A stretch of 64,000 bases of DNA from the NCBI RefSeq assembly GCF_022374875.2, contig NZ_CP092427.2:1302001-1366000 (forward strand). The letters run 5' to 3'. The DNA is from Mycolicibacterium rufum. GTDB taxonomy: Bacteria; Actinomycetota; Actinomycetes; Mycobacteriales; Mycobacteriaceae. How positions within the stretch are numbered: position 1 is the first letter of the stretch; every line of letters begins with the position of its first letter. The notes beneath the pieces are model-generated. The model worked only from the letters and a program-made list of their open reading frames with translations, did no database searches and was not told the origin of the DNA. This document shows, piece after piece, positions 49,189 through 58,158 of this stretch. A program made the position numbers and the translations under genes.

Positions 49189-49234
49189 GGGGGCCAGTCA
49201 CGATGTGAGGCTGTCGCACCCGCACAATGTAATC

Positions 49235-49630
49235 ATGACCTCCTCCCCGACTGCACTGCAGCAGTTCACCTCGTCACCGCGCGGTACCAAGATGGGCGTC
49301 TGGCTGATCGGTATGGGGATCCTGCACTTCGTCGCGCCGAAGCCGTTCGACTCGATCGTGCCGGAGGAGCTGCCCGGCACCCAGCGCTTCTACACGCTGG
49401 CCTCCGGGGTGGCCGAGGTCGGCGTCGGCGCCCTGCTGGTGGCGCCGCAGACGCGACGCTTCGGCGCGCTCGCGGCGATCGCGCTGTTCCTCGGGGTTTT
49501 CCCGGGCAATGTGAACATGGTGCGGCTGTGGAAGAACAAGCCGCTGCCGATGCGCCTCATCGCGATCGCGCGGCTGCCGATGCAGGTGCCGATGATCACC
49601 CAGGCGCTGAAGGTGTACCGCGAGAGCTGA
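49235..49630 (+). CDS. DoxX-like small membrane protein
   Basis: A 131-residue protein with about four membrane helices, typical of the DoxX/DoxD-like group: KMGVWLIGMGILHFVAPKPFDSIVPEELPG and GVAEVGVGALLVAP, then LAAIALFLGVFPGNVNMV. Family members have been linked to redox homeostasis, but the role here is unknown. The ATG at 49235 is chosen; an in-frame extension to 49049 is antisense to the channel gene. It is not at this place in the remembered M. tuberculosis order, so it is an addition between Rv3200c and adnB. It ends two bases before the convergent adnB stop. Confidence 0.75.
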   Translation: MTSSPTALQQFTSSPRGTKMGVWLIGMGILHFVAPKPFDSIVPEELPGTQRFYTLASGVAEVGVGALLVAPQTRRFGALAAIALFLGVFPGNVNMVRLWKNKPLPMRLIAIARLPMQVPMITQALKVYRES

Positions 49631-49632
49631 GT

Positions 49633-52600
49633 TCATGCGGCGTCGTCGTCGATCGGCGCGGAGAGCAGGGCCGCCAGTTCGTCGGCATCGGGCAGCGCCG
49701 CAGGGGTGACCGTGCGCCCCGACCGGACGTAGTGGAACGCGGCCCGCACCGACGACACCGGGCAGCCCTGCAGCCCGGCCCAGGCCAGGCGATACAACGC
49801 CAGCTGAATCGCGTTGTGCTGCATTTCTTCCGGCGTGGCCGGCGGCTCGCCGGTCTTCCAGTCCACCACCGTGACCCCGCCGTCGTCGTCGGCGAACACC
49901 GCGTCGATCCGGCCGCGGACGACGCGGCCGGCGATCATCATGTCGAACGGCACCTCCACCTCCAGCGGGCTGCGCGCCGCCCAGGTCGACAGCGCGAACG
50001 CGGCCTGCAGGTCCTCGAGTTCCCCGCGGTCCTGGCGGTCGGCGTCGACGGCGCCCGGCAGGTCGTCGAGGTCGAAGAGCTTCTCCGCCTGGAAGTAGCG
50101 CTGCACCCACTCGTGGAACGCCGTGCCCAACAGGGCCTGCGCATCGGGGCGCCGGGGCAGCCGCCGGTGAAGGCGCTGTGCGGCGGCCTCCGGGTCACGG
50201 CCCAGTTCCACCATCGCGCTGACCGACAGCTGCACCGGCAGCGGCGGTGCGGGCCGCCGCGCCGCGCGTTCCCGCTCGGCGAGCAGCGCGTCCACATCGG
50301 CCACCCAGCCGTGCGGATCCTCGGTGACCAGGGGGTCGGCGTCACCGGCGAGCGCCGCGGTCACCAACGCCGCGCCGCGATCGGCGCGGTCGCGACGGCC
50401 CGCCAACGGATCGACCGGCCACATCGCTTCGATCACGCGGCCGCGCAACGGGTTCGGCTCACCGTCGGCGGGAGCCTCGGCCCACACGTCGACCGACCCG
50501 CACGGCGTTCCGGCGGCCGCGGCGGAGTCGATGACCTCCTTGAGTTCAGTGAGGAACGTCGACGGTCCGCGGGGCTTGGACTCGGTGGCGCCCCAGTGGT
50601 GCCCCGACACCAGCAGCGTGCGCTCCGCCCGCGTCAGCGCGACGTAGAGCAGACGGCGTTCCTCGTCGGTACGGCGCTGATCCAGGCTGCGCTTGTGGTC
50701 GGAGATGGCGTCGGACAGCGACTTCCGGTCGTTGACCCGGGATGTGTCCAGCACCGGGACGCCGTGCTCGGACACGGTGGCGCAGTCACCGCGCAGCAGC
50801 GGCGGGAGGTCCGCGGCGTCGGTGAGCCAGGTGCGTGGCGACGCCGTCGACGGGAACACCCGCCCCACGAGATGCGGGACGGCGACGATCTGCCACTCCA
50901 GCCCCTTGGCGGCGTGCACGGTCAGGATCTGCACCCGATCCTGGGCGACGGTGATCTCGGCCGGCGCGAGCCCGTTCTCGACCTGCTCGGCCGCGTCCAG
51001 GTAGGCCAACAGGTTCGACACCGTCGCACCGGGGCGGCTCGCGAAGTCCGCCACGGCATCGCTGAAGGCGTCCAGGTGCTCGGTGCCCGACCATCCGGCC
51101 GACGTCGCCCGCGCGGCCCTGACCTCGACGTCGACGCCGAGCATCCGCCGCACTTCGGCGATCACGTCGGGCAGCTGACCGTCGAGGTGGGCGCGCAATG
51201 CCGTCAGCTCCCGGCCCAGCTGAACGATGCGGGCATGCCCGGCAGGCGAATACGCCTCCTTTGCACCGGGATCGCACACGGCATCGGCCAGGCATGCGGT
51301 ATCGGCGTCGGGTCCGAGGTGCGCGACGATCTGATGGGCGTCGCCACGCTCGGCGGCCGGCGCGTCGACCAGCGTCACCGCACGCCGCCACAGGGCGGCG
51401 ATGTCGGCGGCGCCCAGCCGCCACCGCGGACCGGTGAGCACCCGCACCGCGGCCGCACCGGCGGTCGGATCAGCGGCCAGCCGCAGCATCGCCACCACGT
51501 CGGCCACCTCGGACACCGCCAGCAGCCCGGCCAGACCGACGACCTCGACGGCGATGCCGCGCCGGGTCAGCGCCTGGGCCATCGGCGCGGCGTCGGCGTT
51601 GCGGCGCACCAGGACCGCGGCCGTCGGCGCCACGCCGTCGTCGGTCGTTCCGGCGCGGTACCGCGACGCCACCTGCTCGGCGACCCACTCCCGCTCGGCC
51701 TCCACGTCCGACAGCAACGCGCACCGCACCTCGCCCGGGTGGGCATCGGGCCGCGGCAACAGCGACCGCACCGACACCGATCTCCGGCGGGCGTCCATCG
51801 ACACCTCGTTGGCCAGGTGCAGCACCTCGGGCGGATTGCGCCAACTGGTCCGCAATTCCAGTGTGGGCGCGGGGGTTCCGTCGGAGAAGGGAAAGTCGGT
51901 GGTGAAGCGGGGCAGGTTGGTGGCCGACGCCCCGCGCCACCCGTAGATCGACTGGATCGGATCGCCGACGGCGGTCAAGGCCAGCTCGTCGTCGGCGCCG
52001 TTGCCGAACAGCGCCGCCAGCGCGACCCGCTGAGCGTGCCCGGTGTCCTGGTACTCGTCGAGCAGCACCACCCGGTACCGCTGCCGCAGTTGCTCGCCCA
52101 CCTGCGGAAACCGTGACGCCAACTGGGCTGCTGCCGCCATCTGCATCCCGAAGTCGACGACGCGCTCCTCGCGCATGCGCCGGTGCAGCGCGTCGATCAA
52201 CGGCACCAGCACCGTGCGCTCGGTCTGCGTGGCGAGCATCCGCAACAGCCACTGGCTGGGGCCGCGGTCGCGCTGATACGGCCCCGCGGGCAGCGTGTGC
52301 ACCAGCCGTTCCAGCTCGACGTGCGTGTCGCGCAGCTGGTCGGTGTCGACCAGATGCTCGGCGAGTTGACCGGCCAGCCGCAGCACCATCGCGGTGATCG
52401 CCGCCGGGGACTTATCGGTGTCGAGCGCACCGGGATGTTCGCAGACCACGCGAAAGGCCAACTGCCACAACTCTGTCTCGCCGAGCAGGCGGACGTCGGG
52501 TTCGACCGGCAGCAGCAGCCCGTGGTCGCGCAGCAGGGTCCCGGCGAACGCGTGGTAGGTGCTGACCGTGACCGGGTCGTCGGCCATGTCGACCGCGCCG

Positions 52601-52896
52601 GGAACCAGCAGCCCGGCACCGGCCAGCCGCGCCAGCCGCGCCCGCACCCGGCGCAGCAACTGTCCGGCGGCCTTGCGGGTGAACGTCAGACCGAGCACCT
52701 CGCCAGGGCGGGCGAACCCGTTGGCGACCAGCCACACCACGCGGGCGGCCATCGTCTCGGTCTTGCCCGCCCCGGCGCCGGCGATGACGACCAGCGGGCC
52801 GGGCGGTGCGGCGATGACGGCCGCCTGCTCGTCGGTCGGCGCGAAAAGACCGAGCGCATAGGCCAATTCGGTGGGGCTGTAGCGCGGTGTCGTCAC
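49633..52896 (-). CDS. adnB: AdnB subunit of the AdnAB helicase-nuclease
   Basis: A 1087-residue UvrD-like motor fused to a RecB-type nuclease. Walker A is GAGAGKTETM (about residues 36-45), Walker B VVLLDEYQDTGHAQR, and motif III GDPIQSIYGWRGA. The nuclease core is RGRIDAVFADDDGGVTVVDWKTGEPP in outline (catalytic Asp and Lys in VVDWKTG). No iron-sulfur cysteine set is visible. AdnB is the lead 3'-5' translocase of the mycobacterial double-strand-break resection machine. Its GTG overlaps the adnA stop (GTGA), so the subunits are made together. Confidence 0.95.
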   Translation of the reverse strand: MTTPRYSPTELAYALGLFAPTDEQAAVIAAPPGPLVVIAGAGAGKTETMAARVVWLVANGFARPGEVLGLTFTRKAAGQLLRRVRARLARLAGAGLLVPGAVDMADDPVTVSTYHAFAGTLLRDHGLLLPVEPDVRLLGETELWQLAFRVVCEHPGALDTDKSPAAITAMVLRLAGQLAEHLVDTDQLRDTHVELERLVHTLPAGPYQRDRGPSQWLLRMLATQTERTVLVPLIDALHRRMREERVVDFGMQMAAAAQLASRFPQVGEQLRQRYRVVLLDEYQDTGHAQRVALAALFGNGADDELALTAVGDPIQSIYGWRGASATNLPRFTTDFPFSDGTPAPTLELRTSWRNPPEVLHLANEVSMDARRRSVSVRSLLPRPDAHPGEVRCALLSDVEAEREWVAEQVASRYRAGTTDDGVAPTAAVLVRRNADAAPMAQALTRRGIAVEVVGLAGLLAVSEVADVVAMLRLAADPTAGAAAVRVLTGPRWRLGAADIAALWRRAVTLVDAPAAERGDAHQIVAHLGPDADTACLADAVCDPGAKEAYSPAGHARIVQLGRELTALRAHLDGQLPDVIAEVRRMLGVDVEVRAARATSAGWSGTEHLDAFSDAVADFASRPGATVSNLLAYLDAAEQVENGLAPAEITVAQDRVQILTVHAAKGLEWQIVAVPHLVGRVFPSTASPRTWLTDAADLPPLLRGDCATVSEHGVPVLDTSRVNDRKSLSDAISDHKRSLDQRRTDEERRLLYVALTRAERTLLVSGHHWGATESKPRGPSTFLTELKEVIDSAAAAGTPCGSVDVWAEAPADGEPNPLRGRVIEAMWPVDPLAGRRDRADRGAALVTAALAGDADPLVTEDPHGWVADVDALLAERERAARRPAPPLPVQLSVSAMVELGRDPEAAAQRLHRRLPRRPDAQALLGTAFHEWVQRYFQAEKLFDLDDLPGAVDADRQDRGELEDLQAAFALSTWAARSPLEVEVPFDMMIAGRVVRGRIDAVFADDDGGVTVVDWKTGEPPATPEEMQHNAIQLALYRLAWAGLQGCPVSSVRAAFHYVRSGRTVTPAALPDADELAALLSAPIDDDAA

Positions 52897-55800
52897 ACGT
52901 CACTCCTGCTCTGCTGGGCCGGGCACAGCGCCGCCACCGGGCAGTGCGCGCAGCCGTCGTTGACCCGGGCGAGGAAACCGGGTCCCTGGGTGGCCTCGGC
53001 GGCCTGGCGCACCTGCGTCCGCCACTGCTCGCGCCCGTCGGCCGTCAGCGGGTCCTGTTCCCGTTCGGCCGCGGCGCCGCCGCTGGTCTTGCCGAGATAC
53101 ACCAGCCGCCCTCCCCCGGGCTCGGCACCGTCGGGGAGCAGGCCTTCGGCCACCGCGAGCTGATACATCGCCAGCTGCGCGTGGCTCTGCGCGTCGTCCT
53201 TCGTGACCGGGCTCTTGCTCGTCTTGATGTCGACCACGACGAGCCGGCCTTCGCTGTCGCGCTCGAGGCGGTCGAGGCGGCCGCGGACCCGCACCGCGGG
53301 CAGGTCCGCCTCGGCGGCGACGACCTCGCCGTCGACCTCCACCTCGGCGCCGACCTCGGTGAAGTGGTGGCGACTGTCCGCGCGCCACCGGACGAACGTG
53401 CTGAGCATCTCGCGGTGCCGCTCCAACTCGTTGTCGGCGTGCCAGCGGGCGTCGAAGGGCAGCGCTTCCCACACCCCGCCGAGTTCGGCGTGCAGGTGCT
53501 CCTCCGACGCGTTCGGCTCGGACACCAGCGCGTGCACCAGCGATCCCAGGGCGGATCGGACGTCACGCGTCCTGCCGCCGCCGTGACGTTCCATCAGCCA
53601 CCGCAGCGGGCAGTCCGACAGCATCTGCAGCGTCGAGGGCGACAACGTCACGGTGTGGACGTCGCCGTCCCACAGCGGCGCATCGCTGGAGACGTCCCGC
53701 ATCCCGTACCACTGCGCCGGATCGGCGCCGTGCACCCCGGCCTCGGCCAGCCGCGCCAGTTGCGCTGCTGCGCAGGCACGTTCGAGGTCGCTCACCGCGT
53801 CGGTCGGAGAACAGACCACCGACCGCAACCGGCCGACCACAGCGGCGGGGGCGAGCACCCGCGGCGCGTGGATCGGCATGTCGGGCTCGGCCACGGGTTC
53901 GGTCGCTGTCGCGGCCAGCTCGTGGCAGAACGGCGAGGGCAGCAGCGCGGCGTCACCGCTGTCGCTGTCGACGGCGGTGACCAGCAGTCGGCTGCGCGCG
54001 CGGCCCATCGCCGAGATCAGCAGTCGCCGCTCCTCGGCCAGCAGCGGCGCGCGACCCGGCAGCCGGCGATCCCCGGGCTCGACGACCCCGTCGAGGATGT
54101 CCACCAGCTCCTGGGTCGCGAGCACCCCTCCCCGCGGTTGCACGTTGGGCCACAGGTTCTCCTGCACGCCGGCGATCACGACGAGGTCCCATTCGCGACC
54201 CAGCGCGGCGTGCGCACTGAGCACCGCGACCGTGTCGGACCCCGGGCCCTCGTCACGGCGGACCGGCGGCAGCGTCAACGCCGTGACATGGTCGACCAGG
54301 CCGCGCAGCGACGCGCCCGCGGTCTGCTCGACGTGCTGCTCGGCGACGTCGAACAGCGCGGTGACCGCGTCCAGATCGCGATCGGCCTGAGCGCCGGCCG
54401 GCCCGCCCCGCTCGCCGGCCGACAACCAGCGACGCTGCAGACCGGACCGGTTCCACGCCTCCCACAGCGTATGCCGCGGATCCCGCCCCTGATCGGCGCT
54501 GCGCCGCGCCGCCGCCAGCACGGTCCGCACCCGGCGCAGTGCACGGGCCAGCTCCTCGGGAAGCCGCTGCAGGCCCACGGTGTCGTCGGAGCGCAGCGCC
54601 TCGACCAGAAGCGCACCGAAGTCGCCTGCCGGATCACCCGCGCCGCGGCGCAACACGCGCCGCAGTTGCCGCAGCGACACCGGGTCGACGCGTCCGATCG
54701 GCCCCGTCACCAACGCCAGCGCCCGCTCGCCGTCGAGCCCGTCCGCGGTGGCTTCGAGCACCGTCAGCAGCGCCCGCACGGCAGGTATCGCGGCGAGCGC
54801 GACGTCGCTCTGCGGAACCTCGACGGGCACGCCGGCGGCGCTCAGCGCGCGGCTCAGCGGCGCGCCCGTCCGGGGCACGGAACGCACGATCACCGCCATC
54901 TGCGACCACGGCACGCCGTCGACGAGATGGGCCCGGCGCAGCGCATCGGCCACGATCGCGGACTCGGCGTGGGCGGACGCGGCGATGCGCACCGCGACCG
55001 AACCAGGTGCGTCGGTACCCGTGAATTCTCGTGTGGCGTCGACACCGGGCAGGCGACGGCCGACCGCGGCGATGGCGTCGGCCACCGGACCCGCGCACCG
55101 GTGCGAACGGGTCAGCGTGATCGCCGGGCCGTCGCCGCGCAGCAACGTCGGGTCGGCCCCGCGGTAGCCGAACACCGTCTGATGCGGGTCGCCGGCGATC
55201 ACCGTCAGCTCGGCTCCGGCCGCCAGCACCCGAACCAGAAGCGCCGCCTGCGGATCGAGGTGCTGCGCGTCGTCGACCAGCAGCAGCGACACCCGCGCCC
55301 GCTCGGCCGCCAACAGGTCGGCGTCGGCGGCCAGCGCTTCCAGCGCGGCCCCCACGAGTTCGGCCGCACCCAGTGCCGGCACCGTGGCCTGCGGCGCGGC
55401 CATGCCCACGGCCGACCGTAGCAGCATGATCTGTTCGTAGGCCTGCGCGAAGCGGCCGGCAGCCTGCCACTCGGCGCGATCCGAGAGCCGGCCGATGCGT
55501 TGCAGCGCAGCCGGATCGACGCCGCGCTCACTGCACCGGGCCATCAGGTCGCGCAGCTCGGTGGCGAATCCCACCGTGCTCAGTGCGGGCCGCAGCCGCT
55601 CGGGCCACCGCACCGGTGAGGCATCGCCGTCCTCGAGGTCGCCGGCGAGCAACTCGCGGATGATCCCGTCCTGTTCGGCGCCGGTGATCAGACGCGGTGG
55701 CGGGCTCCCGGCGCGCTGGGCGGCCAGCCGCAGCACCGCGAACGCGTAGGAGTGGACCGTGCGCACCAGCGGCTCCCGGACCACCGTCTGCTCCCCGGCG

Positions 55801-56027
55801 GCCAGCATCGTGGCGGTGATCGCGGCGCGGGCCTGCGCGCGCAGCGTCGACGAACCCGTCAGCAGCAGAACCGATTCCGGACTCCGACCGGCCGCCAGGT
55901 GCGCCGCGGCCGTTGCGATCAACGTGCTGGTCTTGCCGGTGCCGGGCCCGCCGAGCAGCCGCACCGTGCCGCGCATGTCGGGACGGGCCAGGGCGTCGGT
56001 CGTCAGATCGGTGTGCGGCGCGGACAT
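52893..56027 (-). CDS. adnA: AdnA subunit of the AdnAB helicase-nuclease
   Basis: A 1044-residue partner of AdnB. Walker A is GGPGTGKTSTL (near residue 28), and the Walker B-like segment is VSLLLVDDAQHLD. The nuclease motif is VRGRLDRLERDSEGRLVVVDIKTSKSP in outline. Cysteines in SDCPLRWL and in CAHCPVAALC near the C-terminus form the 4Fe-4S cluster of the AddB/AdnA nuclease type. AdnA cuts the 5'-tailed strand during resection. The ATG at 56027 has no ribosome site; a damage-type -10 ends seven bases upstream, so the mRNA is probably leaderless. Confidence 0.95.
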   Translation of the reverse strand: MSAPHTDLTTDALARPDMRGTVRLLGGPGTGKTSTLIATAAAHLAAGRSPESVLLLTGSSTLRAQARAAITATMLAAGEQTVVREPLVRTVHSYAFAVLRLAAQRAGSPPPRLITGAEQDGIIRELLAGDLEDGDASPVRWPERLRPALSTVGFATELRDLMARCSERGVDPAALQRIGRLSDRAEWQAAGRFAQAYEQIMLLRSAVGMAAPQATVPALGAAELVGAALEALAADADLLAAERARVSLLLVDDAQHLDPQAALLVRVLAAGAELTVIAGDPHQTVFGYRGADPTLLRGDGPAITLTRSHRCAGPVADAIAAVGRRLPGVDATREFTGTDAPGSVAVRIAASAHAESAIVADALRRAHLVDGVPWSQMAVIVRSVPRTGAPLSRALSAAGVPVEVPQSDVALAAIPAVRALLTVLEATADGLDGERALALVTGPIGRVDPVSLRQLRRVLRRGAGDPAGDFGALLVEALRSDDTVGLQRLPEELARALRRVRTVLAAARRSADQGRDPRHTLWEAWNRSGLQRRWLSAGERGGPAGAQADRDLDAVTALFDVAEQHVEQTAGASLRGLVDHVTALTLPPVRRDEGPGSDTVAVLSAHAALGREWDLVVIAGVQENLWPNVQPRGGVLATQELVDILDGVVEPGDRRLPGRAPLLAEERRLLISAMGRARSRLLVTAVDSDSGDAALLPSPFCHELAATATEPVAEPDMPIHAPRVLAPAAVVGRLRSVVCSPTDAVSDLERACAAAQLARLAEAGVHGADPAQWYGMRDVSSDAPLWDGDVHTVTLSPSTLQMLSDCPLRWLMERHGGGRTRDVRSALGSLVHALVSEPNASEEHLHAELGGVWEALPFDARWHADNELERHREMLSTFVRWRADSRHHFTEVGAEVEVDGEVVAAEADLPAVRVRGRLDRLERDSEGRLVVVDIKTSKSPVTKDDAQSHAQLAMYQLAVAEGLLPDGAEPGGGRLVYLGKTSGGAAAEREQDPLTADGREQWRTQVRQAAEATQGPGFLARVNDGCAHCPVAALCPAQQSRSDV

Positions 56028-56033
56028 GAACGC

Positions 56034-56056
56034 ACTCCATCACGAGGGTCCGACAA
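56034..56056 (-). promoter_or_regulatory. PafBC/RecA-NDp-type DNA-damage promoter of adnAB
   Basis: On the minus strand TTGTCGGAC, eight bases, TGGAGT. The first element matches seven of nine positions of TTGTCRGTG, spacing is exact, and the -10 has the T and T of TAnnnT. The -10 ends seven bases before the adnA ATG. No LexA box is present in the gap to lipV. Confidence 0.62.
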
Positions 56057-56104
56057 GTGGTCTGCGGTGGTTTCCCGGGCAGCGGCCTGGCAGCATCGAC
56101 TCCT

Positions 56105-56896
56105 GTGACCGAGCTGTTGTGCACCTACCGATTCGGACCGTCGACCCCCGCGCGTGTGCTGGCCATCCACGGCCTGACCGGGCACGGCAAACGGTGGGAG
56201 ACGCTGTTCGACCGGCACCTCCCCGACGTCGCGGTACTCGCCCCGGATCTGCTCGGCCACGGCCGGTCCTCGTGGGACGCGCCGTGGACGATCGAGGCGA
56301 ACGTCAGCGCGCTGGCGGCCCTGCTCGACGCCGAGGGCGGGGCTCCGGTGGTGGTGGTCGGGCATTCGTTCGGCGGGGCGGTCGCGCTGAATCTGGCGGC
56401 GGCACGGCCGGATCTGATCGCCGGTCTGGTCTTGCTCGACCCCGCGGTCGCCCTGGACGGCCGCTGGATGCGCGAGGTGGCCGACGACATGTACGCCTCG
56501 CCCGACTACACCGACCGCGCCGAGGCCCGCGACGAGAAGAGCGGCGGGTCGTGGGGCGAGGTCGCCGCAACCGACCCCGACGAACTCGACCGTGAACTCG
56601 ACGAACACCTCGTCGACCTGCCGAACGGCCGGGTGGGCTGGCGCATCAGTATCCCGGCGATGCTCGCGTACTGGAGCGAGCTCACCCGACCGGTACCCGT
56701 GCCGCGCGATGGCACGCCGACCACGCTGGTGCGGGCCACGCACACCGACCCGCCCTACGCCACCGACGAGTTGATCGGCGCGCTCGACGCCGGCCTGGGG
56801 CCGAATCTGACCGTGCTGGAATGGGATTGCGACCACATGGTGCCGCTGGCCAAGCCCGCCGAAACGGCCGCGTTGATCAGGGACCGGCTCGGCTGA
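56105..56896 (+). CDS. lipV: alpha/beta hydrolase LipV (Rv3203 orthologue)
   Basis: A 263-residue alpha/beta hydrolase. The oxyanion motif is IHGLTGHGKRW, the nucleophile elbow GHSFGG, the acid probably in the LDPAVALDGR region or later, and the final His is in DCDHMVPL. It is expected to hydrolyse esters in the cytoplasm; M. tuberculosis LipV is a reported lipase/esterase. GTG start at 56105, 77 bases from the divergent adnA start. The alkyltransferase-like gene follows after two bases. Annotation by synteny and motif agree. Confidence 0.88.
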   Translation: MTELLCTYRFGPSTPARVLAIHGLTGHGKRWETLFDRHLPDVAVLAPDLLGHGRSSWDAPWTIEANVSALAALLDAEGGAPVVVVGHSFGGAVALNLAAARPDLIAGLVLLDPAVALDGRWMREVADDMYASPDYTDRAEARDEKSGGSWGEVAATDPDELDRELDEHLVDLPNGRVGWRISIPAMLAYWSELTRPVPVPRDGTPTTLVRATHTDPPYATDELIGALDAGLGPNLTVLEWDCDHMVPLAKPAETAALIRDRLG

Positions 56897-56898
56897 CC

Positions 56899-57198
56899 GT
56901 GGCGGCGATCACCGACGAGCAGGTGGAGACCGTGCGCGCGCTGGTGGCGTCCGTTCCGTCCGGTGCGGTCACCACCTACGGCGACATCGCCGAGGCGGCA
57001 GGCCTGCCGAGCCCGCGCATCGTGGCGTGGATCATGCGCACCGACTCGTCGGATCTGCCATGGCACCGGGTGATCCGGGCGACGGGCCGGCCCGCGCCGC
57101 ATCTCGCGACCCGGCAGTTGGAGCGGCTGCGGGCCGAGGGCGTGCTCGCCCGCGACGGTCGGATCGCGCTGCCGGAGTACCGGCACACGTTCTCGTAA
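56899..57198 (+). CDS. alkyltransferase-like (ATL) DNA-repair protein, Rv3204 orthologue
   Basis: A 99-residue protein with the DNA-binding half of O6-alkylguanine transferases: VRALVASVPSGAVTTYGDIAEAAGLPSPRIVAWIM and the helix-turn-helix arginine finger in SPRIVAW. The active-site PCHR is PWHR here (DLPWHRVI), so it cannot take up the alkyl group. ATL proteins bind O6-alkylguanine, flip it and hand the site to nucleotide excision repair. GTG start two bases after lipV, so it is co-transcribed with it; the repair genes adnAB lie just across the divergent promoter. Confidence 0.92.
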   Translation: MAAITDEQVETVRALVASVPSGAVTTYGDIAEAAGLPSPRIVAWIMRTDSSDLPWHRVIRATGRPAPHLATRQLERLRAEGVLARDGRIALPEYRHTFS

Positions 57199-57267
57199 CA
57201 GCGAGTGAGAACACAGGGCTGCGCTCGAGCCCGATTCGCGACCAGGAACGCTATTCCGCGGTCGACG

Positions 57268-58122
57268 TCACAGCGCCAGGCGCACCAGCGACGCCGTGCG
57301 GGCCAGCCCGGGGAACGCCGCCGCCGTCGATCGCGGGTGCAGCGCATGCACCGCGAGCCGGAACATCAACGCCCGCAACAACATCTGCGGCCACTCCGGC
57401 AGGGCACTCCACCGCTCGATGAGCCCGTCGTCGGCCTCACCCCACGACAGCGCGTCGACCACGACGACACCGGCCGCCCAGGCCGGCGGCCGCCAGTACG
57501 GCGTGATGTCGGTGATGCCCGGCGCCGCCGTCCCGGCGAAAAGCACTGTGCCGTAGAGATCTCCGTGCACCAGCTGGCTGGGGCTGCGCGTCGGGCGGCG
57601 CAGCGTCGCGAGCTGGTTGATCAGCTCGACGGACTTCTGCCCGTCGGCGGTGCCGGGGGCGACGCGCGCTCCGGGCGGCAGTGAATGCAGCGGCCGCTCC
57701 TCCCAGGCGGCGCGATCGGCGGCGATGAACACGTCGACGTCGGCCCACGGCGCGATCGGGGGCTGGGTCAGGAAGCGCGGCCGCTCCAGCTTCGCGGTGG
57801 CCTCGTGCAGTCGGACCGCGGCGGAGACGACCTCGTCGTGGCGCGGCTCGGGCGTGCCCGCCACGTAGGTGTCGGCCCGCCAGCCGGCGACGACGTAGCG
57901 GCCATCGGTGGAGCGCACCGGACGCGCCAGCCGTACCCCGTCGACGAACAGCGTCTCGCGCACCTTCGCCGACCAGGCGGCGCGGGCGTGGTCGGCGACC
58001 ATCGAGAGCACCACTTCACCACACCGCCAGCCGCCCTCCCAGCTGGAACCGAGCGGCACCGGCTGCACTCCGGACAGCCCGAAGGCTGTGAGGACATGCT
58101 CGGGTGGGCGCTCGGCGGTCAC
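57268..58122 (-). CDS. TIGR02569/phosphotransferase-like protein, Rv3205c orthologue
   Basis: A 284-residue actinobacterial protein with a degenerate aminoglycoside-phosphotransferase/choline-kinase-like fold. Seen are PPEHVLTAFGLSGVQPVPLGSSWEGGWRCGEVVL at the start, QLVHGDLYGTVLF as the Brenner-like catalytic loop (Asp present, Asn replaced) and GITDITPYWRPPAWAAGVVVVDAL where the DFG-type motif would be. Missing key residues make kinase activity uncertain. It lies between the convergent ATL gene and moeZ on the same strand as moeZ. No role known. Confidence 0.82.
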   Translation of the reverse strand: MTAERPPEHVLTAFGLSGVQPVPLGSSWEGGWRCGEVVLSMVADHARAAWSAKVRETLFVDGVRLARPVRSTDGRYVVAGWRADTYVAGTPEPRHDEVVSAAVRLHEATAKLERPRFLTQPPIAPWADVDVFIAADRAAWEERPLHSLPPGARVAPGTADGQKSVELINQLATLRRPTRSPSQLVHGDLYGTVLFAGTAAPGITDITPYWRPPAWAAGVVVVDALSWGEADDGLIERWSALPEWPQMLLRALMFRLAVHALHPRSTAAAFPGLARTASLVRLAL

Positions 58123-58158
58123 CGCATCAGCGTAATTGCCGCGGACGCCAACCCCGCG

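Noticed and set aside
56028..56104. LexA SOS box controlling adnAB
   Set aside because: No TCGAAC-N4-GTTCGA-like palindrome is present in the gap; the PafBC-type motif explains damage control better.
57199..57267. Small hairpin GGGCT...AGCCC between the ATL and Rv3205c-like genes as a terminator
   Set aside because: The stem is only five base pairs and has no T-tract, so it is not distinguishable from chance in this GC-rich DNA.
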